Assembly (NCBI GenBank): GCA_947471695.1
Contig: CANIWY010000014.1
Location: 1-19,187, forward strand
DNA from: Nitrosomonadaceae bacterium
GTDB lineage: Bacteria; Pseudomonadota; Gammaproteobacteria; Burkholderiales; Nitrosomonadaceae
Length of the DNA: 19,187 bases
Direction of reading: 5' to 3'
Of this stretch, positions 9,870-18,806 are shown piece after piece (positions within the stretch are counted from its first letter, which is position 1; each line of letters begins with the position of its first letter). The notes beneath the pieces are model-generated. The model worked only from the letters and a program-made list of their open reading frames with translations. It ran no database searches and was not told where the DNA came from. The position numbers and the translations under genes are program-made.

Positions 9870-10319
9870 ATGGACGAATTTACTGAGCAAATTTCTGCCT
9901 ATTTAGACCACATGCCCATGTGGCCGTTAGCACTTTTGGGACTGATCGTCGTCGGTATCGGGATTAATGAATTGGTTGATCGGAGACGGAAGATCAGTGC
10001 TGCAGAGTACTTCCGTGACACTATTCTAGAATCGCTCTCCGGTTTATACCCCGATCCTGTCAATTGGCCGCAAGATATCGAAGCTCACCTTTATGCCCGA
10101 TTGCCCGCAATGCAAAAGGCCTTTGTGCACTTTAGGCAGCATGTCCCGCAAGATCAGTTGAAGGACTTTAACAAGGATTGGGAAAGTTATTGCAGATTTT
10201 TTTACTCGGAAGTATCTGACGAGAAGATCTCTTCAACAGAAGTAGTCTCAGGAAATAATCAGGACTCAAAGAAGTCTTTCTATACCCTCGTCTCCAATAT
10301 ACTGCGGCACATCCCGTAG
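9870..10319 (+). CDS. Hypothetical membrane-anchored protein, 149 aa
   Basis: I do not recognise this protein. It has a short acidic N-terminus, then one clear membrane helix at about 18-35 (MWPLALLGLIVVGIGINEL). A positively charged stop-transfer DRRRK comes next, so by the positive-inside rule the C-terminal part should be cytoplasmic. That part (about 42-149) is soluble and probably helical, with several aromatic/charged stretches (DWESYCRFFYSE) and a Ser/Asn-rich linker near 120-135. The ATG is preceded by AGGAAG. It is the first gene after the Rod cluster, 112 bp from rlpA, with two hairpins in the gap. It could be read through from rlpA or have its own promoter. The reading frame and ribosome site make it likely real, but no function can be assigned. 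Confidence 0.75.
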   Translation: MDEFTEQISAYLDHMPMWPLALLGLIVVGIGINELVDRRRKISAAEYFRDTILESLSGLYPDPVNWPQDIEAHLYARLPAMQKAFVHFRQHVPQDQLKDFNKDWESYCRFFYSEVSDEKISSTEVVSGNNQDSKKSFYTLVSNILRHIP

Positions 10320-10537
10320 ATTCTTCTGTAGTTTTATTTGATCGAAACAGAACGGGCAGTATATCTGGCTCGACCTTTAATTGAACCTTTGAGAATTCCG
10401 GGGGTGTCAGTATTGGAGTCATGTCATTTGTGAATAAATATGGGGGCGCTGCGGTAACTAGAGGAAGGCCTGATTTCACAAGGGGAAGGCTCCTGATAGA
10501 CTGAATATCTCTGCTGCATTAACGGGTTGACAGATAC

Positions 10538-10568
10538 TCAGCCTGAATAATGAGCTTATTCGGGCTGA
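10538..10568 (-). terminator. Probable bidirectional hairpin terminator between convergent genes
   Basis: A 13-bp stem (TCAGCCTGAATAA / TTATTCGGGCTGA, one G-T pair) surrounds a 5-base loop. It overlaps the TAA stop of the minus-strand Sel1 gene, and the plus-strand gene ends 218 bp to the left. A clear T-run is missing on both sides, so it may be a weak or factor-assisted terminator, or an mRNA 3'-end stabiliser. I see nothing else definite in the 218 bp between the plus-strand gene and this hairpin. Confidence 0.5.
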
Positions 10569-11059
10569 TCTTGAGGGGGGTCAAGACTCTTTGCTGCCTC
10601 AATCATCTTAGGGGTCTTCAGAATCTTTCTAGCAGCCTCATGCCCCTGCTCCGCAGCTAGACGGAACCATTTAACCGCCTCCTGAAAATCTTGCCCCGTA
10701 CCCTCACCATCGGCATACATATGACCCAAGACAAACTGTGCGCTTGCAAGCCCTTGTGTTGCAGACTGGTGAGCTAGTTTCATGGCTATTTTATAATCCT
10801 GTAGCACCCCACCCTGACCATTGAAATACAGTGATCCAAGCCAATACTGAGCCTCTGCATTTCCCTGCGTAGCCAGTGGCTCCCATATCGCGAGTGCCTT
10901 CTTATAGTTGCCCTTGAGGTAGGCAGATATACCCTCATCCATAGGCGCTGCCGCGACAGTGTCGATACTGAGTATGCAGCAGATGAATGCAGTGGTGAGG
11001 AAGCGCTGTAATAACATTCTGGTGATTTGGCGCATGGTGCCAGATGTGAGGGTCAGCAT
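10556..11059 (-). CDS. Exported Sel1-repeat (TPR-like) protein
   Basis: A small exported protein built of Sel1-like repeats, which form TPR-type helical solenoids used for protein-protein contacts; the partner is unknown. The 167-residue reading frame opens with a signal peptide: basic MRQITRMLLQR, hydrophobic core, probable cleavage near VAAAP (35-39). Helix-turn-helix units follow, at about 41-72 (degenerate, AYLKGNYKKALAIWEPLATQG), 69-103 (AQYWLGSLYFNGQG and ALHQSATQG-like) and 105-140 (AQFVLGHMYADGEG and WFRLAAEQG). A short charged, proline-containing tail ends the protein. In-frame ATGs at codons 9 and 15 are alternative starts; codon 9 gives the most standard signal peptide. None has a good Shine-Dalgarno. 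It stands alone on the minus strand with its own 3' hairpin. Confidence 0.85.
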   Translation of the reverse strand: MLTLTSGTMRQITRMLLQRFLTTAFICCILSIDTVAAAPMDEGISAYLKGNYKKALAIWEPLATQGNAEAQYWLGSLYFNGQGGVLQDYKIAMKLAHQSATQGLASAQFVLGHMYADGEGTGQDFQEAVKWFRLAAEQGHEAARKILKTPKMIEAAKSLDPPQDQPE

Positions 11060-11171
11060 TCGTTTTATTATTGTGTGAATTTCTCTGCCAGTATATTACT
11101 CAAAGGAGACTGGATGACCTGCCTGAAGTAGCAGACTTTCTTTTCTGGTAAATTAATTTCAATCCGACAAA

Positions 11172-11210
11172 AACACTCGCTGTGGTTAAGCTAAGCCAGA
11201 GGCGGGTGTT
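11172..11210 (-). terminator. Intrinsic terminator of the adhesin-E-like gene
   Basis: A 9-bp stem (AACACTCGC / GCGGGTGTT, one T-G pair) closes a 21-base loop that can itself partly pair (TGGTT with AAgCCA). On the minus strand the 3' arm runs straight into TGTTTTTGT, a proper U-tract. It starts about 105 bp after the stop of the minus-strand gene that ends at 11316, and would separate it from the Sel1 gene. Confidence 0.6.
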
Positions 11211-11289
11211 GATCTTTGTCACAAAAACCGCACTTGCCGCATCAGTAAAGTGAGCCCGGACCGCGAGACAAGGGTCAGTGCGAGACTAA

Positions 11290-11307
11290 TCCCTGCAATT
11301 GCAGGGA
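11290..11307. repeat. 18-bp perfect palindrome
   Basis: TCCCTGCAATTGCAGGGA is perfectly self-complementary over 18 bp with no spacer, 8 bp beyond the stop of the adhesin-E-like gene. Directly to its left, GCGAGAC occurs twice (11263-11269 and 11280-11286), a 17-bp period. The symmetry without a loop suits a dimeric DNA-binding protein better than an RNA hairpin, but no regulator is identified. Confidence 0.5.
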
Positions 11308-11315
11308 GAGAGCGG

Positions 11316-11693
11316 TTACGGACTGACTTCACATGCAATCCCCCATAATGCTTCACCTACGCTGTCGGGTTCATTTCGCTCCCAATTACGGGGTTTAATG
11401 GAGGCACTAACTACTTCACCCTTAGCCATATTTTTTAGGTAGACATTTGCATATATTATTCGTGACTGCTCCGTTCTGCAGTCATACTCATTTTGAGACT
11501 TTACTGACATAAATATTTTGCCTTCAGATTTCTGAGGCATCCTGTAGTCAATCAAAGTCCACATTGTGACCCTATTGTTCTTTTTACGAATGGTAGAGGA
11601 GTCGGCATATGCGCTGATGACATCATCTGTGCTACCACTAACCAAAACCCATTCAGCCCGCACGCTCGTACTTACAACGACCAGCATGACCAT
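11316..11693 (-). CDS. Small exported protein, surface-adhesin protein E-like family
   Basis: The 125-residue protein resembles small exported proteins annotated as surface-adhesin protein E, which are frequent in Betaproteobacteria and mostly of unknown function. From the ATG at 11691-11693 it has a short hydrophobic leader (MVMLVVVSTSVRA) and then the typical mature start EWVLVSGS. ADSSTIRKKNNRVTMWTLIDY follows, an alternation of strands characteristic of the family. Two Cys near 72 and 121 (YDCRTEQ, GIACEVSP) may form the conserved disulfide. The leader is unusually short and lacks basic residues. The frame stays open upstream to an ATG at 12026 (236 codons), and that extension contains a DUF3579-like piece. 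The true start is therefore uncertain; a TTG at 11694-11696 is also possible. A U-tract terminator follows. Confidence 0.7.
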   Translation of the reverse strand: MVMLVVVSTSVRAEWVLVSGSTDDVISAYADSSTIRKKNNRVTMWTLIDYRMPQKSEGKIFMSVKSQNEYDCRTEQSRIIYANVYLKNMAKGEVVSASIKPRNWERNEPDSVGEALWGIACEVSP

Positions 11694-11711
11694 CAAGATG
11701 ATTCTACACGT

Positions 11712-11792
11712 TCCACACAGTCGTTCGGCCCAGTTGCCAGGACGAAAGATTTTTCCGTCTCGGCGGATGCCCTTTATCAAGAGCTCAGTCGC
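11712..11792 (-). pseudogene. DUF3579 N-terminal fragment (gene remnant)
   Basis: In the same frame as the adhesin-E-like gene, about 27 codons read ATELLIKGIRRDGK then IFRPGNWAERLCG. From memory, DUF3579 proteins begin with a segment of the form ELxIxGxTxxGKxFRPSDWAERLCGVMSxFG. Here the match is close up to WAERLCG and then stops abruptly; the rest of the roughly 90-100 residue domain is missing and the adhesin-E leader follows within about 6 codons. No ATG lies just upstream. This looks like a truncated gene joined to another by deletion or recombination. A chance in-frame read-through is possible but the motif is quite specific. Confidence 0.55.
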
Positions 11793-12472
11793 GGGGAGGT
11801 GATCTTGCGCGAGTGTGCCAAAGAAGGGGTTTCCGGCGGATCGGTGCCTGTACTTGGGGTGAGCAGGAGAGGGTCTGGTCAGTTGCCACTGTTCAAAGTC
11901 TGATCGGACTATCAGGTATAGCCGGGCTAACAGATGCACTGGGGCGGCTCGTGCGTCCCATGCCAGCTTTGCAACCATCTTTGCCATGTTGCACCCTCCA
12001 ACTGTGTTTGGTTGCCCGAGAATCAACCCAGCAGTCTCTTTTATCCTACCTTAAGTTCTGGTGAGTTGTCTCTTACCTCTATGTCGGAGACTTCTTTCGT
12101 TAAAACATGGACAGATTAGCATTGTCCTATTGAGCGCTTCCATTAGAGGGGTAAGTAACTGTTACCTTTCATGCTCACATTACTGATTATCGCCATCTTT
12201 TTTCGTTTTTGAAGGGTAAAGTAAAAATAAATTTTTTGATGAGTTACGGGTAGTGATGGTATTTCCACGCTTGCTAAAAAATTTGATGGTGCGGCGGGAG
12301 TTAAGAGTGGGTGTGATCGCATATTTTTACCCGTTTTGAAATCCACTGATCAGACTTTTGGAGGGAATTACTGTTCTCGCCCTTTCCGGAGTCTCTCCAC
12401 CAGTTACTGCTAAGGGGCTTGCTCATTTCATTAGACTATCCGAACTTCTTAGGGTTGCTCTGGACTACTTGA
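11793..12472. other. Intergenic stretch with no confident gene
   Basis: From 11793 to 12026 the minus strand stays open in frame with the DUF3579 fragment, and the plus strand also has open frames. None of the translations resembles a protein I know. From about 12100 to 12345 the DNA is AT-rich with several A/T runs. It contains GTAACTGTTAC (12155-12165), two near-copies of an (A)n(T)nGATG word about 55 bp apart, and ACGGGTA (12246-12252) matched by TACCCGT (12328-12334). The latter could close a 90-base structured RNA. The 67-codon minus-strand frame at 12143-12346 lacks family resemblance and a ribosome site. I see no transposon ends. Confidence 0.5.
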
Positions 12473-12559
12473 TGGTGCCGGGAGGGGGAATCGAACCCCC
12501 ATGACCTCACAGTCGCGGGATTTTGAGTCCCGTGCGTCTACCAATTCCGCCATCCCGGC
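12473..12559 (-). tRNA. tRNA-Leu (anticodon CAA)
   Basis: The minus strand folds as a class II tRNA. The acceptor stem is GCCGGGA with TCCCGGC, then discriminator A and an encoded CCA. The D-arm contains GGCGGAATTGGTAGACGC. The anticodon stem CGGGA/TCCCG carries loop CTCAAAA with anticodon CAA, reading UUG leucine codons. A long variable arm and a T-arm with GGTTCGATTCC complete it. The length with CCA is 87 nt. It is a single gene divergent from queA with its own promoter upstream. Confidence 0.97.
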
Positions 12560-12589
12560 AAATATTCTCGCGTGTTAGCGAGGAGCGCA

Positions 12590-12618
12590 ATTATCACTGA
12601 AATCGCCCCTTGCGGCAA
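12590..12618 (-). promoter_or_regulatory. Promoter of tRNA-Leu
   Basis: On the minus strand TTGCCG (12613-12618) and GATAAT (12590-12595, extended by a TG) are separated by exactly 17 bp. A GC-rich stretch (TGCGCTCCTCGC) follows, as in growth-rate-controlled stable-RNA promoters. A small stem, CTCGC/GCGAG (12567-12582), lies in the 5' leader before the mature tRNA. Confidence 0.6.
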
Positions 12619-12647
12619 CCGGCGTGGGTTAATGAACGGCTCATCGG

Positions 12648-12653
12648 TATAAT
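12648..12653 (+). promoter_or_regulatory. -10 element of queA, implying a leaderless transcript
   Basis: A perfect TATAAT ends 6 bp before the queA ATG at 12660. With usual spacing, transcription would begin at or within a base or two of the A of the start codon, and no Shine-Dalgarno is present. The -35 region is weak: TGGGTT at 12625-12630 with a 17-bp spacer. The evidence is by eye only. Confidence 0.45.
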
Positions 12654-12659
12654 GTGCTG

Positions 12660-14800
<2,141 letters not shown>

Positions 14801-14844
14801 AATCTTAATCTTTGCCCATTTTAAGTTAGCTCTTGGAGAATACC

Positions 14845-15180
14845 ATGTTGATTAGTGAAGCTTACGCTCAGGCTGCGGCTGCCCCACCCGGGGGGGACCT
14901 CCTGACGACATTGCCGATGATCGTTATCATTTTTGCCTTGTTCTACTTCATAGTAATCCGTCCGCAATCGAAGCGCACAAAAGAACAGAAACTAATGATA
15001 GATGCGCTCCAGAAGGGTGACGAAGTTGTGTCGAGCGGAGGCATGCTCGGTCGAGTGGCCAAGATCAGCGGGAACTACATAGTGTTGGAAATTGCCGCGA
15101 GTACTCAGATCGCTGTGCTCAAGTCGTCCGTTCAGACGCTCTTGCCCAAAGGCACACTGAAGACCGTCGAGAAGGATTAA
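14845..15180 (+). CDS. yajC: Preprotein translocase subunit YajC
   Basis: YajC is a small inner-membrane protein that joins SecD and SecF in the accessory complex of SecYEG. I chose the ATG at 14845 because GGAG lies 6 bp upstream. A TTG 12 bp further upstream would consume the ribosome site. The protein then has 111 residues: a short Ala-rich start, one membrane helix at about 22-42 (TTLPMIVIIFALFYFIVIRPQ), and the family signature RPQSKRTKEQKLMIDALQKGDEVVSSGG. A small beta-rich cytoplasmic domain follows. It lies between tgt and secD, the standard proteobacterial order. Confidence 0.95.
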   Translation: MLISEAYAQAAAAPPGGDLLTTLPMIVIIFALFYFIVIRPQSKRTKEQKLMIDALQKGDEVVSSGGMLGRVAKISGNYIVLEIAASTQIAVLKSSVQTLLPKGTLKTVEKD

Positions 15181-15189
15181 TCAATCTCC

Positions 15190-15236
15190 AAAAGATGAGG
15201 CATAAAGGTTAGGAAATAACCCTGTAACCATCTTTT
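15190..15236 (+). terminator. Hairpin with U-tract between yajC and secD (attenuator-like)
   Basis: AAAAGATG (15190-15197) pairs with CATCTTTT (15229-15236). An inner stem GGTTA/TAACC (15207-15221) has a GGAAA loop, and the outer 3' arm merges into a T6 run followed by AA. This has the form of a weak intrinsic terminator but sits between two genes expected to be expressed together, 24 bp before the secD ATG. It may lower secD relative to yajC or act as an attenuator. Confidence 0.4.
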
Positions 15237-15259
15237 TTAATTCGTCTCTCATCTAAAAC

Positions 15260-17104
15260 ATGAATCGCTATCCCTTTTGGAAATACCTGATCATCCTGGT
15301 CTCGGTCCTGCTTGGACTGTTCTACACGCTACCTAATTTTTTTGGTGAATCGCCCGCGGTACAGGTCTCACCACTGCGCTCTGCAGTGAAGGTCGATACC
15401 GCACTACTGCAACGGGTTGAAGAGGCTCTGAAGAAGGCTAACATCGTCCCTAGTGGAATGTTTCTGGAAAAAGGGGGCATCAAGGCCCGCTTTGTTGATA
15501 CAGATATGCAACTCAAAGCGAAGGATGTGTTGCAGGCAGCATTGGGGGTAAATTATGTGGTGGCACTGAATCTACTCCCCAACTCCCCTCAATGGTTAAC
15601 CAGTATCGGTGCATTGCCGATGTATCTGGGACTCGATCTGCGTGGAGGGGTGCATTTCATGTTGCAGGTAGACATGAAGGGTGCGCTCACCAAGGCACTT
15701 GATCGTCATAGCGCCGATATCCGTGGCAGTTTACGCGAGCAGAAGATCCAGTACGCTGGACTGGACAAGGAAGGCTCGCAGATTACTATTAAATTTCGCG
15801 AGGCTGAATCGCGCTCCAAAGCGGAAGCTGAGATTAGCAAAACCTATGTCGACTTAACTGTTCGACAACGGGATGAAGGTGGTGAGTTTCTTCTCACCGC
15901 GACTCTCAAGGAAGAAGCGCAGAAACGGATTCAGGATTCTGCAGTACAGCAGAACATTACTACCCTGCGTAATCGCGTCAATGAACTGGGCGTGGCAGAA
16001 CCTATCATCCAGCAGGCCGGAGCCGACCGTGTGGTGGTGCAATTGCCAGGGGTACAGGATACCGCCAAGGCAAAAGACATTCTGGGGCGTACCGCCACGT
16101 TGGAGGTCCGTATGGTCGACGAGGAGCGTGACGTTGAGTCAGCACTACGTGGGCAAATTCCATTTGGGTCAGAACTTCATACCGAACGCGGCGGTGGCCC
16201 GATACTGATTAAGAAGCAGGTGGTACTGACGGGTGATCGTATTAATGATGCTCAGGCTGGTTTCGATAGTAACAACCAGCCTGCAGTACATATCAACCTC
16301 GATAACAACGGCTCACGCATTTTCAAACAGTTGACACGCGATAATGTCGGCAAGCGTATGGCCATTCTTCTAATCGAGAAAAACTTGGTGGAGGTCGTCA
16401 CGGCACCGGTGATTCGAGAAGAAATCGGCGGCGGGAGAGTGCAGATCAGCGGGCGGATGACGACCGAAGAGGCACGTGATGTGGCGCTGCTGTTACGTGC
16501 TGGCGCATTGGCTGCACCGATGGACATTATCGAGGAGCGTACCGTAGGACCTAGCCTCGGTGCTGATAACATCTCCCGCGGCTTCAACTCAACGCTGTAT
16601 GGGTTCCTGGCCGTCGCTGTTTTTATGAGTATTTATTATCTGATGTTTGGGTTCATTTCAGTGGTGGCGCTGGGTGTAAATTTACTGCTGCTGATTGGAC
16701 TATTATCGATTCTACAGGCGACCCTGACACTTCCCGGCATGGCTGCAATTGCGCTCACACTCGGTATGGCAATCGATGCCAATGTACTAATCAACGAGCG
16801 TATTCGAGACGAGTTGCGTAATGGCATCTCACCACAGGCGGCGATCAATGCGGGCTATGAACGTGCTTTCGGTACCATTCTAGATTCTAATGTCACGACC
16901 TTGATATCTGGGCTTGCGTTGTTTGCATTCGGTACGGGCCCGGTGAAGGGATTCGCTGTGGTGTTATGTCTTGGAATTCTGACTTCAATGTTCAGCGCGG
17001 TGACGGTGTCGCGCGGAATGGTCAATTTGATGTACGGCAGTCGCCGCAAGTTGGACAAGGTTCCCATCGGTCAGGTGTGGAAACCAACGAATGATAAACG
17101 TTGA
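15260..17104 (+). CDS. secD: Protein translocase subunit SecD
   Basis: SecD with SecF uses the proton-motive force to pull secreted proteins out of the SecYEG channel on the periplasmic side. The 614-residue length is normal. Helix 1 is at about 7-25, followed by a large periplasmic region containing LGLDLRGGVHFMLQVD (123-138) and NELGVAEPIIQQAGADRVVVQLPGVQD. Five further helices lie in the C-terminal third. The SecD/SecF family motif AIDANVLINERIRDELR is in helix 4-5 and includes the conserved proton-pathway Asp and Arg. SVVALGVNLLLLIGLL and the FGTGPVKGFAVVLCLGILTSMFSAV end are typical. secD and secF are separate genes here, 56 bp apart. No Shine-Dalgarno is evident before the ATG. Confidence 0.98.
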   Translation: MNRYPFWKYLIILVSVLLGLFYTLPNFFGESPAVQVSPLRSAVKVDTALLQRVEEALKKANIVPSGMFLEKGGIKARFVDTDMQLKAKDVLQAALGVNYVVALNLLPNSPQWLTSIGALPMYLGLDLRGGVHFMLQVDMKGALTKALDRHSADIRGSLREQKIQYAGLDKEGSQITIKFREAESRSKAEAEISKTYVDLTVRQRDEGGEFLLTATLKEEAQKRIQDSAVQQNITTLRNRVNELGVAEPIIQQAGADRVVVQLPGVQDTAKAKDILGRTATLEVRMVDEERDVESALRGQIPFGSELHTERGGGPILIKKQVVLTGDRINDAQAGFDSNNQPAVHINLDNNGSRIFKQLTRDNVGKRMAILLIEKNLVEVVTAPVIREEIGGGRVQISGRMTTEEARDVALLLRAGALAAPMDIIEERTVGPSLGADNISRGFNSTLYGFLAVAVFMSIYYLMFGFISVVALGVNLLLLIGLLSILQATLTLPGMAAIALTLGMAIDANVLINERIRDELRNGISPQAAINAGYERAFGTILDSNVTTLISGLALFAFGTGPVKGFAVVLCLGILTSMFSAVTVSRGMVNLMYGSRRKLDKVPIGQVWKPTNDKR

Positions 17105-17160
17105 CGTTGTGGGTAGACAGATTGAGCGTGCTTTACGCCTCCAGTAAATAAGGGTTTTAC

Positions 17161-18096
17161 ATGGAATTTTTTAGAATCAAGCGTGATATCCCATTCATGA
17201 GTTGGGGGAAATACACCACCACCATTTCACTAGTTACTTTCATCCTGGCGGTATTTTTTCTCTTCAGTAAGGGCCTGAACCTAGGTGTCGATTTTACCGG
17301 TGGGACAGTGATGGAGGTCGGCTACAGCCAGACCGCCGATCTCAACAGAGTACGGGGAGTTGTTGCCAAGCTTGGTATGGGGGATGCCAGTGTGCAGAAT
17401 TTTGGAACTTCGCGAGACGTTCTGATACGTCTGCCGGCTAAGCCAGAAATGTCTAGCGCGAGACTGTCCGAGAAGGTGTTGTCGGCATTGCAGCAGGATG
17501 ACAGCACGGTCGAGATGCGACGGGTTGAGTTTGTCGGTCCACAAGTGGGTAAGGAGTTGGTTGAGAACGGGGCGCTTGCGCTGCTGGTTGTGTCATTTGG
17601 CATCGTTGCTTATCTAGCGATTCGTTTCGAGTGGAAGTTTGGCGTCGCCGGCATCATTGCCAACTTGCACGACGTGGTGATCATTCTCGGTTTTTTTGCG
17701 TTTTTCCAGTGGGAATTCTCACTCACTGTGTTGGCCGCAATACTCGCGATTCTGGGTTATTCTGTGAATGAATCGGTGGTGATATTTGATCGAATACGAG
17801 AAAACTTCCGTAAGATGCGCAAGGCAACGGTTGCTCAGACCATAGATAATGCAATTACCCGAACCATGTCACGTACCGTTATCACCCATGGCAGCACCCA
17901 GATGGTAGTAGTCTCGATGCTACTGTTCGGTGGTGAGGCGCTGCATTATTTTGCATTGGCACTTACCATCGGAATCCTGTTTGGGATTTACTCTTCAGTG
18001 CTGGTAGCAAGCCCCATCATCATGCTGTTAGGTGTGACTCGTGAGGATCTAGTTAAACCAGAGAAGAAGAAGGAAGAAACAGAAGCGCTGCCCTAA
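17161..18096 (+). CDS. secF: Protein translocase subunit SecF
   Basis: SecF is the partner of SecD in the proton-driven export motor. The 311-residue protein has six membrane helices. The first, at about 20-37, is followed by the diagnostic GLNLGVDFTGGTVMEV (38-53). The periplasmic part ends in VEFVGPQVGKELVENG, and AILAILGYSVNESVVIFDRIRENFRK carries the conserved Asp/Arg of the motor. The C-terminus is charged (EKKKEETEALP). AAGGG about 6 bp before the ATG can serve as ribosome site. It is the last gene of queA-tgt-yajC-secD-secF; no clear terminator is seen in the 100 bp before the DedA gene, so read-through is possible. Confidence 0.98.
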   Translation: MEFFRIKRDIPFMSWGKYTTTISLVTFILAVFFLFSKGLNLGVDFTGGTVMEVGYSQTADLNRVRGVVAKLGMGDASVQNFGTSRDVLIRLPAKPEMSSARLSEKVLSALQQDDSTVEMRRVEFVGPQVGKELVENGALALLVVSFGIVAYLAIRFEWKFGVAGIIANLHDVVIILGFFAFFQWEFSLTVLAAILAILGYSVNESVVIFDRIRENFRKMRKATVAQTIDNAITRTMSRTVITHGSTQMVVVSMLLFGGEALHYFALALTIGILFGIYSSVLVASPIIMLLGVTREDLVKPEKKKEETEALP

Positions 18097-18177
18097 CCGG
18101 ATTATTGCTTCCGCCTATCTTTCCCAAAGGGCATATAGTGCAGTGGTACTGAGTCATGGGTAGAACACACTTCATTG

Positions 18178-18199
18178 CAAGCTGAGGTGAGGTAGCTTG
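18178..18199 (+). promoter_or_regulatory. Hairpin enclosing the ribosome-binding site and start codon of the DedA gene
   Basis: CAAGCT (18178-18183) pairs with AGCTTG (18194-18199); the stem can extend by one G-T and one T-A pair on the outside. The 10-base loop GAGGTGAGGT contains the Shine-Dalgarno, and the TTG start codon (18197-18199) is in the 3' arm. Such a fold would limit ribosome access or make it conditional. Confidence 0.45.
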
Positions 18200-18796
18200 T
18201 ACCAAATCATCGACTGGATTGTTCTCACCGTAAGTGATCTCGGTTATCCAGGCATCATTATCATGATGTTTCTGGAGTCTAGTTTCATTCCTTTCCCCAG
18301 TGAAGTAGTCATGATCCCGGCTGGTTATCTTGCCTATAAGGTCGAGATGAATCTGGTTCTGGTAATTTTGGCAGGGACTCTCGGAAATCTGATGGGTGCT
18401 CTGTTGAACTATTATCTCGCCATTAAGCTGGGACGTCCGTTCCTTCTGCACTATGGAAAATATGTCATGTTCAATGAAGCGAGCCTGCAGAGGATGGAAG
18501 ACTTCTTTGCCCATCATGGCCATGTCTCCACCTTCACGGGCCGACTGATACCGGTGGTACGTCAGTACATCTCGTTACCGGCGGGTCTGGCGCGGATGAA
18601 CCTGGTGGTCTTTAGTTTTTATACTAGTTTGGGGGCGGGAATTTGGGTCACCATCCTCGCATTACTAGGGTACTACATCGGTGGCAACGAGCTACTCATC
18701 AGAGAGTATCTGCGAGGTATTCTCATTATCCTAGCCATTAGCATCGTTATCGGGGTTGCCGTCTACTTGCGTCTGCAGCGCCACATAGGTTGCTAG
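18197..18796 (+). CDS. DedA family inner-membrane protein
   Basis: DedA-family proteins are polytopic inner-membrane proteins; members are implicated in lipid-carrier or phospholipid flipping and in membrane homeostasis, and substrates differ between subgroups. The 199-residue protein has the family's re-entrant/helix motifs [22 protein letters not shown] (25-46, acidic E27 and E36). The hallmark [20 protein letters not shown] (115-134) has R116 and R122 at the six-residue spacing of the essential arginines of E. coli YqjA. A C-terminal helix follows. The start is TTG behind GAGGTGAGG; no ATG is available at the N-terminus. It follows secF after 100 bp and converges on hemH, with 10 bp between stops. 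The exact subgroup cannot be set. Confidence 0.92.
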   Translation: MYQIIDWIVLTVSDLGYPGIIIMMFLESSFIPFPSEVVMIPAGYLAYKVEMNLVLVILAGTLGNLMGALLNYYLAIKLGRPFLLHYGKYVMFNEASLQRMEDFFAHHGHVSTFTGRLIPVVRQYISLPAGLARMNLVVFSFYTSLGAGIWVTILALLGYYIGGNELLIREYLRGILIILAISIVIGVAVYLRLQRHIGC

Positions 18797-18806
18797 TGTT
18801 CTACGT

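Noticed and set aside
10168..10479. 103-codon minus-strand frame over the end of the 149-aa gene
   Set aside because: It overlaps a better-supported gene antisense, has no ribosome site or recognisable motif, and is low in structure-like sequence.
11813..12119. Plus-strand frames opposite the upstream part of the adhesin-E frame
   Set aside because: Cys/Leu-rich translations with no recognisable domain or ribosome site; the minus-strand DUF3579 motif argues for the other strand.
12143..12346. 67-codon minus-strand frame in AT-rich DNA
   Set aside because: No Shine-Dalgarno, no recognisable motif, and length expected by chance in such DNA.
14833..14844. Upstream TTG start for yajC
   Set aside because: It would place the start inside the GGAG ribosome site of the ATG at 14845 and adds only MENT.
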